From Streptomyces katrae (GTDB lineage Bacteria > Actinomycetota > Actinomycetes > Streptomycetales > Streptomycetaceae): a stretch of DNA of 64,000 bases. Position 1 is the stretch's first letter, and every line of letters starts with the position of its first letter. The translations under genes and the position numbers were made by a program. The notes below the pieces were generated by a model that was not told the DNA's origin, did not search any database, and was given only the letters and a program-made list of their open reading frames with translations. The stretch covers positions 17,597 through 81,596 of the forward strand of contig NZ_JNZY01000032.1 of the NCBI RefSeq assembly GCF_000717655.1, written 5' to 3'. Positions 1 through 8,601 of the stretch are shown here, one piece after another.

Positions 1-421
1 AGTCCGGCTTGTAGACGTCCGCGCTGAAGATGTCCCCCCAGCTCTTCTGCTCGATCTCGTCCTCGGTTGCGTGCGGGTTCCCGTAGCCGGCGTTGACGGC
101 CACCTTGAACGCGCCGTGGATGTACTGCTCCTCCTCCCACACCGTGCCCGCGGCGATGCCCAGGTTCCCGGCGAGCGTGGAGGCGTCCTGGATCAGAGCG
201 CGCACGCCCCACTCCCAGCGCTCGCAGAAGCCCTCGAAGTCGGTGGCCAGGCCGGCGTGTCCGGCCTCCATCCCCGTCATGGAGAGGTCACTGAGACCCT
301 CGCCCTGCGAGGCGCCCGCCGCGTCGGAGGACTCGCGCAGCTCGGAGATGGCCGCACGCAGGCCGTCCCGGATGTTCTTGACGGCTGCGGGAGAGACCTC
401 GAGGTCCCCGTCGCCCGCCAT
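1..421 (-). CDS. WXG100-like type VII secretion-associated protein (partial, runs off the window)
   Basis: The minus-strand frame opens at an ATG at 421 and stays open to base 1, so the C-terminus is missing. About 140 residues are visible. They are helical and Ala/Glu/Asp-rich and begin MAGDGDLEVSPAAVKN. Further on, an Arg-Trp-Glu-Trp-Gly sequence in an amphipathic helical region resembles the WXG100-like N-terminus of putative type VII secreted proteins that often precede RHS or other polymorphic toxins. The ATG overlaps the TGA of the upstream SseB-domain gene in a TGATG arrangement, so the two are translationally coupled. The type VII assignment rests on helical character and context, not on a diagnostic catalytic motif. 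Whether a toxin domain follows cannot be seen. Confidence 0.7.
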   Translation of the reverse strand, partial: MAGDGDLEVSPAAVKNIRDGLRAAISELRESSDAAGASQGEGLSDLSMTGMEAGHAGLATDFEGFCERWEWGVRALIQDASTLAGNLGIAAGTVWEEEQYIHGAFKVAVNAGYGNPHATEDEIEQKSWGDIFSADVYKPD

Positions 422-852
422 CAGGCCACCTCATCGGCATCGAGGTCGACGGCGTACGCGTCGGGGACGATCCCCTTGACCGGAGGGAAGAACATGGACC
501 CGTCCTCGTCGGCCACGTTCACGGCGACCCCCGCCGGACCGCCGACCATCGGGACCACCGCGTCCACGAGTCGGGCGCCCAGGATCGCGACGTACTCCCA
601 CTCCCGGTCGCCGGCGCCGCGCGCCCGCGCGAACCGGGCCAGCGCCGCCTCGTCCGTGAAGGCGTAGAACCAGCGGATCCCACCCTGGACGGCTGACATC
701 AGGCCACTGTGGGCGATGCCGCCGGACTCGCCAGACTCGTCGGCCGGGAGGGTCAGCGGTACGAGCAGCGCGGCGCGGCGGAACTCGCCGACCAGCCGCG
801 CCGGATCACCGCTGCCGTCCCGGATGGCAGCTATTTCCTCTGTCAGTTCCAT
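421..852 (-). CDS. SseB N-terminal-domain protein
   Basis: A 143-residue protein starting MELTEEIAAIRDG. It contains the pattern of the SseB N-terminal domain: a Leu/Val-rich strand RAALLVPLTLPAD, then a phrase on face-value use (IRWFYAFTDEAALARFA), then an acidic C-terminal part. In Streptomyces such proteins sit beside type VII-like substrates and RHS toxins, where a chaperone or adaptor role is presumed but not proven. An ATG at 861 is also in frame, but the G-run at 862-867 touches it; from the ATG at 852 the same G-run is nine bases away, so 852 is preferred. The stop overlaps the start of the next gene by one base, which indicates an operon. Confidence 0.75.
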   Translation of the reverse strand: MELTEEIAAIRDGSGDPARLVGEFRRAALLVPLTLPADESGESGGIAHSGLMSAVQGGIRWFYAFTDEAALARFARARGAGDREWEYVAILGARLVDAVVPMVGGPAGVAVNVADEDGSMFFPPVKGIVPDAYAVDLDADEVA

Positions 853-861
853 GGCCCTCAT

Positions 862-1458
862 CCCCCCGTGTGCCGCTCAGCGCCCGATAGAAACCGTACC
901 TCGTGTGCCGGTCTCGCTCGGTTGGCCGGACAGCCCCACGCCGACCCCGACCGACGAGATTGCCTCGAACCAAGCAGCCGTACGCTCCGCCGGATCGGTC
1001 GGGCTTGCGGCGGCCCTCGGCCGCGTCAATTCCGCGTTCCAGTTCGTCGCGATCGGGTCCGCGCCCCCTCGCCGCGACATTCGGAGGGCTGATGGCATCG
1101 GTGGTCGGTATCCGGCCGGTGTTCCTGTGCCTGAGCGCGGTCGCCGCGCTGACCGTCGTCCTGCTCAGGCCGTGGCGCCGGCAACCGGTGTCCGTGGTGG
1201 CGTGAGCCCCCCGCCGCTCCGGCAGCGGCTCCAGGCGTGGCGGCCGCCCCCCTGAAGGCGGCGTAGGCGATTGGTTGCCGACGTGCTCAGCGGCCGACTA
1301 CGGCGCACAGTCACATCGGCCACGCTCGTCGCATCGGTTCGGCTCATGGATGACTCGATGTGGGCGGGAGTGCGGGAGCGGGCGCACGCTCCCATCGCTG
1401 CGCCAGCCGGCGACCGCGCCTCTGGCGCGATAGGGCACAGGTTCTTCCTCGAGGACCC
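862..1458. other. Gene-poor stretch with a decayed MFS fragment
   Basis: Apart from the MFS remnant at about 1013-1205, no frame here has convincing protein character or a ribosome binding site. Several frames are open only because of the high GC content. Confidence 0.6.
1013..1205 (+). pseudogene. C-terminal remnant of an MFS transporter
   Basis: Two adjoining frames give a continuous MFS-like tail. The first reads GRVNSAFQFVAIGSAP and the second, from about 1065, reads LAATFGGLMASVVGIRPVFL followed by a hydrophobic helix and a basic end (LRPWRRQ). This is the usual end of an MFS exporter: the loop before helix 11, then helix 12 and a basic cytoplasmic tail. One frameshift near 1065 and the lack of the first ten helices show it is a dead fragment. 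No start codon or upstream portion is recognisable. Confidence 0.55.
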
Positions 1459-1857
1459 TTGAACCCGGCCGAGCTGGCCGACGCAAGCTCGCCAAGGCCA
1501 TCAAGGTCGGCATCAAGGCCTTCAAGATCTACAAGGAAGTCAACAAGGTCTGCGACGCCATCCACGACGCCGAACGCGGAGATTCCCGCGCGGCTGAGGT
1601 GATGTCCCGGGCCAAGAAAGCGGCCAAGGAAGCCCGCGAAGCCGAGGCGAAGGCTGCCCATCGGCAGGGAGAAAGCCGGCAAGGAAACCGCCACCAACAG
1701 CGCAGGCACCGGGAGCAAGACCGCTCGAGAAGGATCCGACGCCGAGTCGGGCGCAGGCTCCGCCTAATCGCACAGCAGCGGCGGGGCGGACGCAGAGGCG
1801 GGGGTGGCCTGCAAGCTCAACAGTTTCCCCACCGGCACCCGCTTCCAGGGTTCCTAG
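1459..1857 (+). pseudogene. Decayed 3' part of a polymorphic toxin gene with the start of a HINT domain
   Basis: The first frame reads a Lys/Ala-rich helical linker (KLAKAIKVGIKAFKIYKEVN, then DAERGDSRAAEVMSRAKKAA), typical of the segment before a pretoxin HINT domain in actinobacterial RHS-type toxins. After a frameshift near 1660 a second frame reads ETATNSAGTGSKTA and, past an in-frame stop near 1770, GVACKLNSFPTGTRFQGS. The CxLNSFPTGTR signature is the beginning of a HINT autoprocessing domain, with Cys as the expected nucleophile. A stop follows directly, and the rest of the HINT domain and any toxin are gone. The gene is therefore broken by at least one frameshift, an internal stop and a 3' deletion. 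Confidence 0.6.
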
Positions 1858-1994
1858 TGATTCTGAGTCCCTTCAGTCCCTGAGATCGTCTTCTCCGCGC
1901 GTGCGGAGGTGTTCCGTACGTGGAGAGGTGCGCCTTTGCTCGCGCGGAGAATCTGTTCTCCCGCGATCAGGTAGCCCGGATGCCGCATTTTGGT

Positions 1995-2360
1995 TCAGCG
2001 GCTGGCGGTGATCCACCGAACGAGGGCTGCGTTGGTCGTGTCGTCGAGTGGGGACAGGAGGCGGAGGGCTTCCAGGTCGCCGGGGAGTGGGGGAATGCCG
2101 ACGGTGGTCAGCGCCGCGTGGAGGTCCAGGCGCCGTCGGTCCCAGGGCTTCAGGGCCCGGGCGCGGCGTGGGTCGGGTGGCTGCGGGTGTGCGCGCGGAT
2201 TCTCCTCGTGGTCGGAGGGTGGTCTGTCTTCTTCGCCTGGTTTCTGTGGTGGGACGTCGCAGGGAATGGGCTGCACGGAGTCAGCGCCGGGGGAGCGGTA
2301 GGGGTCGAGGGTCAGCTGAGGGACCGTGACCGCTGACGGGGAACACTGCCAGGGCTCCAC
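1995..2360 (-). CDS. Hypothetical protein, 121 aa
   Basis: An ATG-started frame of 121 codons has strong G/C preference in the third position, as real genes in this window do. The protein is Pro-rich and charged in its first half and ends with a compact region (RRLDLHAALTTVGIPPLPGD, then DDTTNAALVRWITASR). No domain was recognised, and there is no signal peptide or membrane segment. It stands alone between the toxin remnant and the secreted lamin-tail protein. It could be a short regulatory or defence-associated protein, but no function is claimed. Confidence 0.5.
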   Translation of the reverse strand: MEPWQCSPSAVTVPQLTLDPYRSPGADSVQPIPCDVPPQKPGEEDRPPSDHEENPRAHPQPPDPRRARALKPWDRRRLDLHAALTTVGIPPLPGDLEALRLLSPLDDTTNAALVRWITASR

Positions 2361-2568
2361 ATGATCCTCCTGAGGTCGGGTGTGCCGCTGCTTTTCCGAA
2401 GTGCTGGAGGCGCCGCCTGGGGTTGGGGCGGGCCTGGGTGAGTTTGTGCGCTCTCAAGCCGAATCGCGTCACCCGCACGTGTCTCGAAAGGGTCCACGGT
2501 GTGTGCGGCAGAGGTGCGGTGCAGGCCTGATGGCGTCGGGCGGTCATGCGCCCAGGGGTGGGGGGTGG

Positions 2569-2595
2569 CGTGCCGCGGCTGGTTGCCGCGGCACG
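2569..2595 (-). terminator. Strong hairpin downstream of the lamin-tail gene
   Basis: A perfect 11-bp stem, CGTGCCGCGGC paired with GCCGCGGCACG, with a 5-base loop. It lies 54 bases past the stop of the minus-strand gene at 2650-3129. There is no U-run, which is common for Streptomyces terminators. Confidence 0.65.
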
Positions 2596-2649
2596 CGGCG
2601 CCGGTAGTTGGCAGTTCACGGTCCCCGATGGTGTGGCTGCCGACCCGGG

Positions 2650-3129
2650 TTAGCGGCGGTGGTAGTCGTGGTGTCCGCGGCCCCAGGTCTCGGTGTCGAT
2701 GACGTTTCCGCGGTCGTCGCGGAGGGTGGCGGTGTCGCGCTCGTCCCAGATCTGGTGGCGGCGGTCCTGGTAGACGTCGCGGTGGGTGTTGCGTCCGTTG
2801 CCGGTGTGGACCTTGACGCTGGAGCGGCCGTCCAGGCGGAGGTGGTTGAAGCGGTAGCGGTTGCCCTGCTGGTCGGTGAGGGTGAAGCCGTGCAGGTTGA
2901 CGGCATTGCGGCCGGTGTTCTTCACCTCGACCCATTCGCGGTTCAGGGTGCGGTTGTCGCGGCCGCGGCTGTCGTGCTGGACATCGCCGATGACGATCGA
3001 GGAGTGCGGGCCGCGGTGGCCGGGCCTGTCGTCGTCGTGGGCGGCGGCCGGGATACTGGCCGCGCCGACCAGGGCGCCGGCGGCCAGGACCGTGGCGAGG
3101 AGACGGCGGGTGGAGAGAGAAGCAGACAT
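2650..3129 (-). CDS. Secreted lamin-tail-domain (LTD) protein
   Basis: A 159-residue protein starts at the ATG at 3129 behind a good AAGGAG. Residues 1-30 form a Sec signal peptide: a charged start MSASLSTRRL, a hydrophobic core ATVLAAGALVGAASI, then a likely cleavage after AAA. The mature part is a lamin-tail fold: REWVEVKNTGRNAVNLHGF, TLTDQQGNRYRF, an HTGNGRNTHRD segment, RRHQIWDERDTATLRD and a C-terminal DTETWG. These match the small secreted LTD proteins of Streptomyces, whose role outside the cell is unknown but is thought to involve surface or polymer binding. The gene is monocistronic and has a hairpin terminator downstream. Confidence 0.85.
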   Translation of the reverse strand: MSASLSTRRLLATVLAAGALVGAASIPAAAHDDDRPGHRGPHSSIVIGDVQHDSRGRDNRTLNREWVEVKNTGRNAVNLHGFTLTDQQGNRYRFNHLRLDGRSSVKVHTGNGRNTHRDVYQDRRHQIWDERDTATLRDDRGNVIDTETWGRGHHDYHRR

Positions 3130-3508
3130 GCAGATGGCTCCTTGAACAGTCAGCCCAGCCCGGCGTTGTCCAAGCTGGGCGGGCTCCGTGCGGGTCCCGG
3201 TGTATTGCCGGGGAGCCACACTTTGGCCCGCACCACCGCTGACTGCCACAACTTGGGATGTCTGTTTCTCAATGCGGACATGTCCGTAACTCTCTCCTGC
3301 AAGGGGCAGCCGTCAAAGTCCAGTTGACGTGAATAGAGCGAAGTTCGGGGGCAGTCGTTGCGTTGCCGAAGTGAGAGGGTTTAGGCCACATAAGCAGTTC
3401 ATTCACGCCGTGTCGTGTGCTGTGCGCCGAATGGGTTCCGGCTTCCGTAACAGGCACTTCTGCCATTTCCTCGCACACAGTTACGCTTCTCCGCTCTGTT
3501 GTGCGGGA
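3130..3508. other. Intergenic region upstream of the lamin-tail gene
   Basis: About 380 bases with somewhat lower GC. It presumably carries the promoter of the minus-strand LTD gene. No convincing coding frame or large repeat was found; the short open frames here lack ribosome binding sites. Confidence 0.5.
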
Positions 3509-3901
3509 CTAGGGTCCGTCTTCAAACTGATCTTGCCCAGACAGGAGTGACGCGGTGTGACCGCTGCTTCGTAGGAAGTGGCGGTCTTGTCGTACCGGGT
3601 GGCGATGCCGCGGAAGCCCTTGAGCTGGTTGAAGCAGCGTTCGACGAGGTTGCGTCGGCGGTAGATCTCCCGGTTGAAGCCTGGTGGCCGGCCACCGCGG
3701 CTCCCGCGATGGTGCCGGTGCCGCTGCTGGTCGACCTTTTCGGGGATCGTGTGCGCGATGCCGCGTTGCCGCAGGTAGCTGCGGAAGCCGCGAGAACTGT
3801 ATGCCTTGTCCGAGCAACTCCCACTCTTGATCGGTGAGTTCATGGTGGCGTATCACCCCACCGTGATCCACGGCCCGATGATCTTCGAAGACGGACCCTA
3901 G
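3509..3901 (-). mobile_element. Internally deleted IS5-family element (MITE-like)
   Basis: The element is bounded by inverted repeats that both begin CTAGGGTCCGTCTTC (left near 3509-3523, right near 3887-3901, read inward). Inside, the minus strand encodes the beginning of an IS5-type transposase (IRHHELTDQEWELL). This is joined after a large deletion to the last third (KAYSSRGFRSYLRQRGIAHT, RRRNLVERCFNQLKGFRGIA, RYDKTATSYEAAVT), whose Glu in LVERCFNQLK is the third catalytic residue of the DDE triad. The last residues are frameshifted. The middle with the first two Asp residues is absent, so it can only move in trans. CTAG at both tips fits the YTAR target preference of IS5 relatives. Confidence 0.7.
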
Positions 3902-4040
3902 CCGGTCCGCTAGCAGCTTCATAAGCACCCCTGAACGCCGCTCGTACGCCTCCAGATGTCGCGCACAGCCCCCTCCGCGGCTTAGGAAGTGTCCGGTAAT
4001 TCTTCCGGCAGTCCCTCCTGTTCTTCTTCCTGGTGTCTGT

Positions 4041-4073
4041 GCCCGGCTGTACCGATCATCGGTACAGCCGGGC
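4041..4073. repeat. Perfect 33-bp inverted repeat
   Basis: Sixteen bases, starting GCCCGGCTGTACCGAT, are followed by one base and then their exact reverse complement. It lies between the IS5 remnant and the start of the secreted protein gene at 4181. It could be a bidirectional terminator, an operator or a recombination scar. No U-run follows. Confidence 0.7.
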
Positions 4074-4180
4074 GGGCCCAGCCAAGGCCCTCCTGGAAGT
4101 GGAGACATTCGTGGGCGTCAAGCATCGACGGCTCAAAGTGTCGCCTTCATTGAACCGGTGGCCAAAAAGGAGTGTTCTGC

Positions 4181-4726
4181 ATGAAATTTTCACAGCGTGG
4201 TCCGCGCCGACTCGGAGCCCTCACAGCGGCCGGTATCGCCGCGGTCTGCATGACCGCCCTGTCCGGCGCTCCGGCCACGGCGGCCTCGGGGCCGCAGTGG
4301 ATCTCCAGCGGCGCATTCTCCGGCTACGTGTTGTGCGCCAGCCCGAACACCGAGTTCGTGTACATGGCACCCACCAGCGCGGCCACGGGCAACACGTACT
4401 GCCAGTGGCTGCAGTTCGGCCCAAACACCCAGTTCACCCTGTACAACCTGGGCAAGAATCAGGTGATGGCCTACACCGACGGTAACGAGGGCCTTGTCGT
4501 GATGGAGAACAACGGCACCTCCAAGAACCCGAACAAGGAGCTGTGGTCGTGGGGAGGACAGGAGGGCTGGGGCGCCGCGGCCCTGCAATCCTTCTACGAC
4601 AGCGGACAAAACGTCGACGCCAAGGCCCCCGCCGGGGACTACCCCCGCACCGACCCCGTCCGCACTCGCGGCTGGCGCCACGGCCACCAGCGCGAACTCA
4701 CCTGGAACGAAGTCACCCCCAGCTGA
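4181..4726 (+). CDS. Secreted protein, possibly beta-trefoil-like, 181 aa
   Basis: The start at 4181 (MKFSQRGPRRLG) has a clear AAAAGGAG eight bases upstream. Residues 1-36 are a Sec signal peptide ending in a predicted site after PATAA. The mature protein begins SGPQWISSGAFSGYVLCASP and contains two Cys in the first 60 residues that could form a disulfide. Repeated aromatic/Gly/Asn-rich strands (GNTYCQWLQFG, FTLYNLGKNQVMAYTDGNEG, VVMENNG, WSWGGQEGWGAAAL) suggest a beta-rich, perhaps ricin/trefoil-like binding fold. The tail HQRELTWNEV supports that the frame is intact to the stop. It appears to be a single-gene unit with a hairpin 124 bases downstream. The fold is inferred from composition only. 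Confidence 0.75.
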   Translation: MKFSQRGPRRLGALTAAGIAAVCMTALSGAPATAASGPQWISSGAFSGYVLCASPNTEFVYMAPTSAATGNTYCQWLQFGPNTQFTLYNLGKNQVMAYTDGNEGLVVMENNGTSKNPNKELWSWGGQEGWGAAALQSFYDSGQNVDAKAPAGDYPRTDPVRTRGWRHGHQRELTWNEVTPS

Positions 4727-5126
4727 CCCTCCCACGACCTGGGAACAGGCCGGCGACCGGCGTCGCCGAGAAAACGACCTAGACTGGAAAGCACCTCCGC
4801 CCTAGACCCGCGCCGCGCCGACCGCACAAGATCCGCAAGTGAAGGTGCCGTCCGGGACCGCCGCAATCGGTCCCGGACACACCCATTCTCCCGCAAGGCG
4901 GGGCTCGGTCAGGCCTGCGGGGCACCTAACCTGGCGCACACACGGCTTGGGTGGTTTGCTGTGCGCGGACGCGTACCTCGACCGCGGTACGAGCAGCGTT
5001 CGGCCCGTGAACGCGCAGCCCGAGACCGTGTCAGCGCAGCCGAGGCCGAAGGGGGAGCCCGATGCTCGGAACGTCCGCCGGCGTGGGACGGCACGCTGCG
5101 TTCCGGCCTCAGAGGGCGCGGAACGC
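4727..5126. other. Intergenic region between convergent genes
   Basis: Contains the hairpin at 4850-4878. The rest shows no credible gene; frames here are GC-driven and lack start signals. Confidence 0.5.
4850..4878. terminator. Hairpin terminator between convergent genes
   Basis: Perfect 11-bp stem GTCCGGGACCG / CGGTCCCGGAC with a 7-base loop. It is placed between the plus-strand secreted protein gene (ends 4726) and the minus-strand regulator gene (ends 5127), so it could serve either. Confidence 0.65.
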
Positions 5127-8100
5127 CTAGGGGACTGCCGCATTGGTCGGCGCGAGGGTCCTGTCCTTCGCCGGGGCCGTTGTGTCCACGCGGCTGATCA
5201 CCCGCGAGGTACGGCGCAGACGAGCCAGCAGCTCCGTCGCCTCGTGGTCGGTCAGCAGCAGCGATTGGGCGATCTTGCGGTCGCTGTGGCCGCTTCGCAC
5301 CATCTCCAGCATCTGGTGCTCGGTCACCGACAGGGCGGGAGTTACGGGGGGCGAAGGGCGGGGCCGGATCCCCACTGCGCTCAACGCCCGTCGCACCCGA
5401 CCGGCCAGAAGGACACTGCCACAGGTGTCGGCCAGCTCCAGTGCCTCGGTCAGTGCCCGGCGTCCGCGATCGCTCTCGCCGATCCGCGTCAGGCCGGCTC
5501 CCAGTTCGTACCACGTACGGGCCAGCTCCAAGCGTGCCGGTGAACGTTCCAGCGCGGTTACGGCTTCTTCCAGCAGAGCCAGTCCTTCCCGCCCGCCCGT
5601 CACCACGCCCAGGCAACGCAGCGCCGTCCCGATCGCTCGATCGGTGCCCCACCGGTGAGCCAGCTCGACTTCTTCGGTGGCGAGCTCGCGCGCCTCCCGC
5701 TGTCGTCCGAGCGCCAGCAGGCAGGTGGCGGCCTGCGACCGCCAGGGCATCATGGCGAGATTCGTCACGTGCGCGTATCTCTCCTGAGCCCCGTAGTCCA
5801 GCAGGACGGCGAGGGCGGCACTGTGTTCTCCCCGTTCCGCCAGAAGGCGGCTACGCACCAGAAGCGTCGGCCCCTGCCAGAGCCACCCCGCGTGTCCGCT
5901 TTCCGCTTCCGAGGCCAGCGCTTCGGTGGCCAAGGCCCATTCACACCGCTCGATCAGCGATTCACCCACCAGAGCCGTCATCCCGAGCCCGACTCTGCGT
6001 TCGAGCCCCCCGGCGGCCTCTTGACCCGGATGTCCGAAGTCCGGAGTGAGCCCGACCTGGCGGCCACGGCGGGTGCGGACGGTCAACTGCCACATCATGG
6101 CCGCGGAAACCAGCCGGAAGGAGCCCCACCGCTCCCCCAGGCTTGCCACCTGGGCGAACCGTGCCGCCGCGTCGTCAAGGCGGTCAGTGGTCACGAACCC
6201 CATCCCGGCAAGACTGACGAGCATTTCGGCGCCGTCCCTGACGGCGATCCCGCCTCGCAGTGCCCGGTCGAGAAGGTCGTTGGTGACCGCGGCGCTTGCC
6301 TCCCCCGTGACGGCCGCGGCTGACAGCGCCGCCAGGACCGCGCACTCTCCGGGTGTGGCACCGGGCAGGTCGTATGCCCGTAGCCGCTCGGCGTGCTTGC
6401 GCGCCGCCGCCAGTGTGGACATGTCCTCGTAGCCGATCAGCAACATCTGCGCCTGCAGATACCACGACACCTCTCGGCCGAGCCCCGTGCCGTCATCCGC
6501 CTGGTGCAGCTCTTCGACGGCTCGCGCGAGCACGTCGACGGCACGTGCGTGCTCGTGCCCGCCGACGAACAAGGCACCGGCGAGCAGGTGGGCGGCCTGT
6601 GCCCGCGCGTAGGGATCCGTCAGCGTCGAGAGAGCCTGCGTCAGGTGGTGCATGGCCGCCGTGTCGTCGACCAGTGCTTCGGCGGCGCCCAGTTCTAGCA
6701 GCAGAGGGCCTTGTTGTGCGACGGTCATGGGTTCCCGCAGCGCCCGGCGGAGGTAGGTGGCGGTGGTCGCCGGGGCTCCCCGGCTGCGTGTGAGGCGGGC
6801 CGCCTCCCGTAGTGTGTCCACCCTCCACTGCTCACCGCTGGGTTCCGCCAGCAGGAGATGGGTGGCCACCCTGTCCCCCGCCGCCCCCTCGCGCTTGAGC
6901 AACTCTGCTGCCCTCGCGTGTCCGGTGGCTAGCTCGACGGGTCCCATCACGGCGTCGGTGATCGCCCGGCGGATCAGGGGATGGTCGAACCGCGGTACGT
7001 CACCCGGTGCCAGGACGCCGATCCTCTGCAAGCTGCGGCCCTGCTCCTTAGCCTCCGCCTCGGCCAGACCCGCGAGTTCGGCCACGATATGCCAGGCGAC
7101 CCCGTCTTCGAGCACCACGAGAGCCCGGGTCAGTTGCCGGACCGGCTCCGGCTGGCTGCTGAACCGCTCCACCACGGTTACGGCCAGGATCTGACCCTGG
7201 AACTCTGCGACCCGGGACGCGTGTTCGGCGCGGGGGGTGACCGCGTGGTCGGCCAGGGTACGCAGCAACTCGCGTAGCAGCAGCGGGTTTCCCTGCGTCG
7301 CCGCCGTGCAGGCGGAGACGAACTGCGGATCGGCGTCGTGCCCCAGAGCCGTCCGCACCATTGGCGCGACACTGTCGGCGGTGAGGGCAGGCAACCCGAT
7401 CTTCCGGCAGTGCGGCTGTGCGGCGATGCGTTGCAGCAACGGCTGGGCCTCTGCCCCGGTGCCCGCACGTGCCGCCAGCACCACCACCAACGGCAGGCTG
7501 CGCAGCCGCCGCACCACATACTCGAGCCAGCGCACCGAAGGCCCGTCCGCCCAGTGAACGTCGTCGATCACCAGCGCGATCGGGCCGTCGTCGGTGACAT
7601 GCACCATGAGCCAGTACAAACTGTGCAGGACGCTCAGCGTCGACTCCGCTGACAGCCCTTCCTCTCCCCCACCGGTGCCCTCCACGCGCAAGGCGTGCGA
7701 CGCAGGTTCGGCGGGTCCTGAGAGCAGTCGTTCCCGCCCGGCGTCATCGGTGCCCGCCAACAGCGGCTCGGCCAGCTGCCGGACGACCGAGAAGGCGAAG
7801 TTCTGCTCCAGCTCTGCGCCACTGGCCTGCACCACCCTTAGGCCGTGCTCCTGCTCATCGGCCGCCCAGGCGTTCAGCAGGGAGGTCTTCCCCATGCCCG
7901 CGTCCGCCCGCACCAGCACCACTGTGCCCTGACCGGCACGCGCCACCCGCGCAGCGTGCGCCAGCACCGCCAACTGGTCGGTCCGCTCGGCAAGAGCAGC
8001 CCTCCTCGCCTCACCGCTGGTGGCCGACGGAGCAGGCGGGCCGGAGCGCCCGGCCGTGAGTAGGGCGCCGGCGTCGGCACCCTCCAGCCCCAACGCAGCG

Positions 8101-8258
8101 ACCAGCATCTGTACGGTGCGGCGTTGGGGCCGATCGCGGCGGCCCCGCTCCAGGTCCCTGATGGACCGTGCGGTCAGACCGGCCGCCTCGGCCAGCTCCT
8201 CCTGCGTCAGGTGCGCCGCACGGCGGAACTTCAGCAGAGCCTCACCGAACGCTTGCAA
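5127..8258 (-). CDS. Large LAL-like regulator with an XRE head, STAND-type ATPase and LuxR-type tail
   Basis: A 1043-residue cytoplasmic regulator. Residues 1-60 are an XRE/Cro helix-turn-helix (FRRAAHLTQEELAEAAGLTA, then RSIRDLERGRR). A P-loop ATPase follows, with Walker A VRADAGMGKTS (about 116-126) and Walker B IALVIDDVHWADG (about 227-239). The middle is a long helical, TPR-like region. Near the C-terminus LSVTEHQMLEMVRSGHSDRK is a LuxR-like helix-turn-helix, somewhat degenerate. LAL regulators are usually about 900-1000 residues with only the LuxR end, so two DNA-binding ends are unusual. The start is a TTG at 8258, chosen because the XRE helix begins there; the ribosome binding site is weak. 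The target is unknown, and a nested inverted repeat at 8413-8445 lies upstream. Confidence 0.85.
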   Translation of the reverse strand: MQAFGEALLKFRRAAHLTQEELAEAAGLTARSIRDLERGRRDRPQRRTVQMLVAALGLEGADAGALLTAGRSGPPAPSATSGEARRAALAERTDQLAVLAHAARVARAGQGTVVLVRADAGMGKTSLLNAWAADEQEHGLRVVQASGAELEQNFAFSVVRQLAEPLLAGTDDAGRERLLSGPAEPASHALRVEGTGGGEEGLSAESTLSVLHSLYWLMVHVTDDGPIALVIDDVHWADGPSVRWLEYVVRRLRSLPLVVVLAARAGTGAEAQPLLQRIAAQPHCRKIGLPALTADSVAPMVRTALGHDADPQFVSACTAATQGNPLLLRELLRTLADHAVTPRAEHASRVAEFQGQILAVTVVERFSSQPEPVRQLTRALVVLEDGVAWHIVAELAGLAEAEAKEQGRSLQRIGVLAPGDVPRFDHPLIRRAITDAVMGPVELATGHARAAELLKREGAAGDRVATHLLLAEPSGEQWRVDTLREAARLTRSRGAPATTATYLRRALREPMTVAQQGPLLLELGAAEALVDDTAAMHHLTQALSTLTDPYARAQAAHLLAGALFVGGHEHARAVDVLARAVEELHQADDGTGLGREVSWYLQAQMLLIGYEDMSTLAAARKHAERLRAYDLPGATPGECAVLAALSAAAVTGEASAAVTNDLLDRALRGGIAVRDGAEMLVSLAGMGFVTTDRLDDAAARFAQVASLGERWGSFRLVSAAMMWQLTVRTRRGRQVGLTPDFGHPGQEAAGGLERRVGLGMTALVGESLIERCEWALATEALASEAESGHAGWLWQGPTLLVRSRLLAERGEHSAALAVLLDYGAQERYAHVTNLAMMPWRSQAATCLLALGRQREARELATEEVELAHRWGTDRAIGTALRCLGVVTGGREGLALLEEAVTALERSPARLELARTWYELGAGLTRIGESDRGRRALTEALELADTCGSVLLAGRVRRALSAVGIRPRPSPPVTPALSVTEHQMLEMVRSGHSDRKIAQSLLLTDHEATELLARLRRTSRVISRVDTTAPAKDRTLAPTNAAVP

Positions 8259-8601
8259 TGAGCACCACCGTCGGCAAGGCGTCGACCTTGCACTGCGACC
8301 GCAACGAGCACGGCCACCCTTGCTCGACCACTACGGCGCCCCCCTCGGCGGCCACTACCCCCGCTCCTCGCGACGCCGTTCGGGCGGAGGCCGGCCGGAG
8401 CGACCATGTCCATGGTCCTACCTGTTGGTAACAGGAACCGGACCATACCGGCGATCTCCATGCCGCCCAAGGGAGCCGGACCGGTTTGGCGTCTTTCCGA
8501 CGGTACTTGTACGTCGAGGACTCGAAGCGCACGGCCGGTCGGCTTCATCCGGCCGCGGAGCCGCCGGCCGCAGTCGGCCCGGTCCGGCCGTGCGGCACCG
8601 C
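8259..8601. other. Intergenic region upstream of the LAL-like regulator
   Basis: Promoter region of the minus-strand regulator, with the nested inverted repeat at 8413-8445. Sequence from about 8450 to the RHS fragment shows no gene. It may be the junction where the RHS cassette was cut from its parent. Confidence 0.45.
8413..8445. promoter_or_regulatory. Nested inverted repeat upstream of the regulator gene
   Basis: Inner palindrome CCTGTT-GGT-AACAGG at 8421-8435, flanked almost symmetrically by TGGTCC (8413-8418) and GGACCA (8440-8445). The position, about 160-190 bases upstream of the regulator start, fits an operator; a role in transcription termination is the alternative. Confidence 0.4.

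Noticed and set aside
4727..5126. Short open frames between the convergent genes
   Set aside because: No ribosome binding sites, no protein-like composition, and interrupted by a terminator hairpin.
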